From Desulfurococcales archaeon (lineage in GTDB: Archaea; Thermoproteota; Thermoprotei_A; Sulfolobales; WANQ01): a DNA stretch of 38,808 nucleotides. The position numbers were made by a program, and so were the translations under genes. The notes beneath the pieces were generated by a model. It searched no databases, had not been told where the DNA came from, and saw only the letters and a program-made list of their open reading frames with translations. How positions within the stretch are numbered: position 1 is the first letter of the stretch; every line of letters starts with the position of its first letter. Shown here piece after piece: positions 35,880 to 38,808 of the stretch. The stretch is taken from positions 1 through 38,808 of the forward strand of contig JALVFK010000052.1 of assembly GCA_027030065.1 (NCBI GenBank). Direction: 5' to 3'.

Positions 35880-37208
35880 TTAGGTTCCTAGTACTTGTTT
35901 TCCCTTATCGGTTATTTCTATGTAAATGTATTTTCCTTCCTCGCGAGTCTTCACGTATCCTTCTTTCTCAAGCTTTCTTATCCTTCTCCAAACAGTTGAC
36001 TTGCTTAACCCGGTTTCTCTTGCTAGTTCTGATATGGTCATGGGTTTGACTGCTATTTTTTCTAGAAGAAGCTTATCTCTTTCATCTATGGCTCCGGGCT
36101 CCTCCATTACTATACTTGCCTCCCCTCCTCCACCTCCATGTCTTCTCTCTTGTTCTTGGGTACTTGTTTCTCCCATGGTTTTAGAGAACCTTATCTTGTA
36201 TAGTATGTAGCCTATGATTAAGAGCACTATTATGGCTACTATGAAGACCACTACTATTGTTGGGAACCCTGCTCCACCTCCTCTAGTCGTAGTTGTCTGT
36301 ATAGACGTTGATGGTGTGGTTGTTATTGGGGTTGTTGTTGCTGGTTTTGATGTTGTCGTTGATGGTGTTGTCGTAGTAGTGGTTGTTTGCGTGGTAGTTG
36401 TTATGGGGCTGCTTGTTGGGGTTGGACTACTAGTGGTTGTTGAGGATTTCGTGGTTGTCTGGGTAGTTGGTTGTGGCGATGTTGTAGTGGTCTTAGTAGG
36501 CTGAGTGCTAGTTGTTGTAGGACTTGTTGTTAATGTTGTCGTTGTTGTGGTTGTCGTGGGGCTTGTCGTTGTAGTTTGTGTTGTTGTAATTGTTGTTGGA
36601 GAAGTCGTAGTGGTTTGTATTGGCGTTGTAGTAGTCGTCGTGGTGGCGGTAGTTGTTGGTGTTGTAGTGGTGGTTGTTTGTGTAGTAGTTGTAGCGTTTA
36701 CTACTATGTATTGGATTTCATAGCCTCCGCTCTCATTATAGTATAGTTTTATTGTTTCTCCTATGATCTCTATTTGTGGTGTGTCGTTGAAGTATAGGAG
36801 TCCGGCGTTGTCTGGTAGTATTATTGTTGCTGGACCATAGGGGTGTATTGTTGCTGTTATTATATCGTTTTCTATAGTGCTTGGTATAGCATTGAACTGT
36901 ACTATGACTTTATCTGTTGTATTATATGGGTATACGGTGATGTGTGTTCCGTTATAGTCTGCTAGTACTACGTTACCGTTTTCGTCGAAGGCTACGAGGC
37001 TCTCATTTACTACTTGCTCATGTACGGGAAACGAGTATTCTAGGAGCCCAGTTAACCCGCTTACAATAACTGTTATCCTCGCTATACCCTTATCGTCGAA
37101 CGAGTACACGTAGCTTAGACTAGGCGATGCCGCTACTACTAATATAGAATGTAATGCGATGAGGACAATGATAGCCAATAATAGTGTTGCTAGAGTTTTC
37201 TCTCGCAT
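35880..37208 (-). CDS. Membrane-tethered winged-helix regulator: extracellular domain, Thr-rich stalk, TM, cytoplasmic wHTH
   Basis: 442 aa; N-terminal TM, extracellular beta-rich region, long Thr-rich tract, TM PTIVVVFIVAIIVLLIIGYILY, C-terminal MTISELARETGLSKSTVWRRIRKLEKEGYVKTREEGKYIYIEITDKGKQVL. Confidence 0.88.
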   Translation of the reverse strand: MREKTLATLLLAIIVLIALHSILVVAASPSLSYVYSFDDKGIARITVIVSGLTGLLEYSFPVHEQVVNESLVAFDENGNVVLADYNGTHITVYPYNTTDKVIVQFNAIPSTIENDIITATIHPYGPATIILPDNAGLLYFNDTPQIEIIGETIKLYYNESGGYEIQYIVVNATTTTQTTTTTTPTTTATTTTTTTPIQTTTTSPTTITTTQTTTTSPTTTTTTTTLTTSPTTTSTQPTKTTTTSPQPTTQTTTKSSTTTSSPTPTSSPITTTTQTTTTTTTPSTTTSKPATTTPITTTPSTSIQTTTTRGGGAGFPTIVVVFIVAIIVLLIIGYILYKIRFSKTMGETSTQEQERRHGGGGGEASIVMEEPGAIDERDKLLLEKIAVKPMTISELARETGLSKSTVWRRIRKLEKEGYVKTREEGKYIYIEITDKGKQVLGT

Positions 37209-37379
37209 AGTCCATCCCTCCCTTTAATCCTCGTTGTCCGTCTTGTGTATTAGGCTTCTCGTGCATAAAGATGTTGCGGGAATAAACTTCAACAACTACC
37301 TTGTTTAACTATAAGTATTTATGCCTTAAAATAAACATCATAAGACTAGGAAGAATAGGGTAAGGAGGTGTTCTCGGTG

Positions 37380-37874
37380 AGCGAGGTAAAGTTCCATGTA
37401 ATAGATATACCTGTGCCTGAGGGAACTAATATCATAATAGGTATGAGTCACTTCATAAAGACAGTCGAAGACCTATACGAGGCTCTAGTAACTAGTGTTC
37501 CGGGGATCAAGTTTGGTATAGGTTTTTGTGAAGCCAGCGGTAAGAGACTTGTAAGACATGATGGCAATGATGATGAGCTTAGAAAACTTGCAGCAGAGTC
37601 GGCGTATAAGATTGGGGCTGGACACGTCTTTGTAGTCTATATTAAGAATGCATGGCCTATTAACGTATTAAACGCGTTAAAACAAGTCCAGGAAGTAGTA
37701 ACAATATATGCTGCTACAGCTAATCCCGTTCAAGTAATAGTTGCTGAGACTAATCAGGGTAGAGCACTAGTTGGAGTGGTCGACGGGTATAAGCCTCTGG
37801 GAATAGAAGGAGACGAAGACATTAAGGAGAGATACGAGTTTCTCCGCAAGATAGGGTATAAGAGGAAATACTAG
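37380..37874 (+). CDS. Adenosine-specific kinase family protein (DUF355)
   Basis: [36 protein letters not shown]...[23 protein letters not shown]...[16 protein letters not shown] at 37380 after GGAGGTG preferred over 37368. Confidence 0.88.
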   Translation, partial: SEVKFHVIDIPVPEGTNIIIGMSHFIKTVEDLYEALVTSVPGIKFGIGFCEASGKRLVRHDGNDDELRKLAAESAYKIGAGHVFVVYIKNAWPINVLNALKQVQEVVTIYAATANPVQVIVAETNQGRALVGVVDGYKPLGIEGDEDIKERYEFLRKIGYKRKY

Positions 37875-37915
37875 GATAACAGTCTTGTTTTTAATTATTC
37901 TAAACTAAACGTTTT

Positions 37916-38808
37916 TCACGGTACTATTCCCGCTAGCCCTAGAAGCGGGATTAACGCGTACCCCGTCCTATAGTTTAATTCGTAGAGAAACTCGTAGAGA
38001 GCTCTCTCAACAAGCCACGCCTTTACTACCTCCTTACCCCATTCTACTAGGACGTCGCCTCCAAGACCATGGATTAGTATTCCAGTGCCACGGGTTTTCT
38101 CTAAATACTTGTCTAGGATTTGGTTGGCGGTCTTGTTTGCCCATTCTATTGCTATTCTAGCCTCCTTATCCTTTCTATCAAATAAACGTTCAACTGATTC
38201 TATCAGTGTTGTTTCAAAGTGGTCACGGTAGGCAAAGACTATTATATAGCCTATACTCCTCATAATACACGCTACATCTCTTAGTGCTGGTTCTAATGCT
38301 AGTCTCTCTAGATCAGTTCTCCCCGGCTCTCCTTCAAAGTCTATTATCACGTATTTATAGCCACTAGTGTATAGGATTTGGCCTAAGTGGAGGTCCTGGT
38401 GGTTACGTATCTTAGTCTTACCTTTAAAATACTTCATGAGCTTGGATGCTTCTTCTATCCTCGGCTGGGATTCGCGTAGAATGCTTATAGCGGGTCCACA
38501 CTTTGATCTATGACGTCTAGCATTGGTTAACGCCTTATCATAATATGATTTTATCCTTCTAGTCCACTTGTATATATCACTGTTAGTTATCTTACCCTTA
38601 GAGCACCACCAGCTATTACAGCGAGCCATTTCCTCGTGGAAAAAGGTTAGACTCGATACGAGGCGCGAGATAGCTTCATCCGGTATCATTGCTTCGCCTT
38701 CGGCTAGGCTTGCTCTTATTGACTGGTAGAAGGGGAATCCCCCATCACCTATAACGTCAAGGTGTTCTACTAGTACAGCTGTATAGCTATCCTTTATGCT
38801 AACGGTGG
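37916..38808 (-). CDS. Maltokinase-like phosphotransferase, N-terminus truncated by window edge
   Basis: IRNHQDLHLGQILYTSGYKYVIIDFEGEPGRTDLERLALEPALRDVACIMRSIGYI; the frame stays open upstream of 38689 (TVSIKDSYTAVLVEHLDVIGDGGFPFYQSIRASLAEGEA) to the window end. Confidence 0.75.
   Translation of the reverse strand, partial: TVSIKDSYTAVLVEHLDVIGDGGFPFYQSIRASLAEGEAMIPDEAISRLVSSLTFFHEEMARCNSWWCSKGKITNSDIYKWTRRIKSYYDKALTNARRHRSKCGPAISILRESQPRIEEASKLMKYFKGKTKIRNHQDLHLGQILYTSGYKYVIIDFEGEPGRTDLERLALEPALRDVACIMRSIGYIIVFAYRDHFETTLIESVERLFDRKDKEARIAIEWANKTANQILDKYLEKTRGTGILIHGLGGDVLVEWGKEVVKAWLVERALYEFLYELNYRTGYALIPLLGLAGIVP

Noticed and set aside
36290-36700. Repetitive GTTGT/GTAGT tract considered as CRISPR or tandem repeat
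   Set aside because: No unit repeats with regular spacers; explained by low-complexity Thr/Pro/Ser coding
36214-36723. Val-rich plus-strand ORFs (36214..36504, 36505..36723)
   Set aside because: Antisense of the Thr-rich ACN/ACT codon tract of the membrane-tethered regulator; composition artefact

Overview
Window from an AT-rich archaeal chromosome. Protein content (Mre11/Rad50, Mrp-type HypB with HypA, 6-phospho-3-hexuloisomerase, archaeal phosphopantothenate synthetase, Thr-rich anchored secreted proteins, COG3432-like winged helix) points to a hyperthermophilic crenarchaeon, probably Desulfurococcales; this is inference. It carries about 35 likely genes. Recognisable modules are: a HepT/MntA toxin-antitoxin pair; a cluster of one Roadblock/LC7 protein with three divergent paralogs (DUF2226/PATAN-like by inspection); a BtuFCD-type ABC importer; a hypA/hypB-like/class II aldolase/PHI block; mre11-rad50; an alpha-glucan phosphorylase-like enzyme plus a maltokinase-like protein at the right edge; and a membrane-tethered winged-helix regulator next to a secreted coiled-coil protein with inverted repeats in its promoter region. 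Best leads for something undescribed: (1) the Roadblock plus three-paralog cluster, one paralog having a long charged linker and a basic amphipathic C-terminal tail; (2) three GC-rich structured intergenic segments that look like ncRNAs, one with a well placed TATA box; (3) the membrane-tethered regulator with candidate operators; (4) an archaeal ATPase whose Walker A lies upstream of any ATG/GTG/TTG codon, next to a 20-bp perfect palindrome; (5) a multiply disrupted small secreted-protein pseudogene that ORF calling misses. All calls were made by eye from translated sequence; no homology search or folding program was run.
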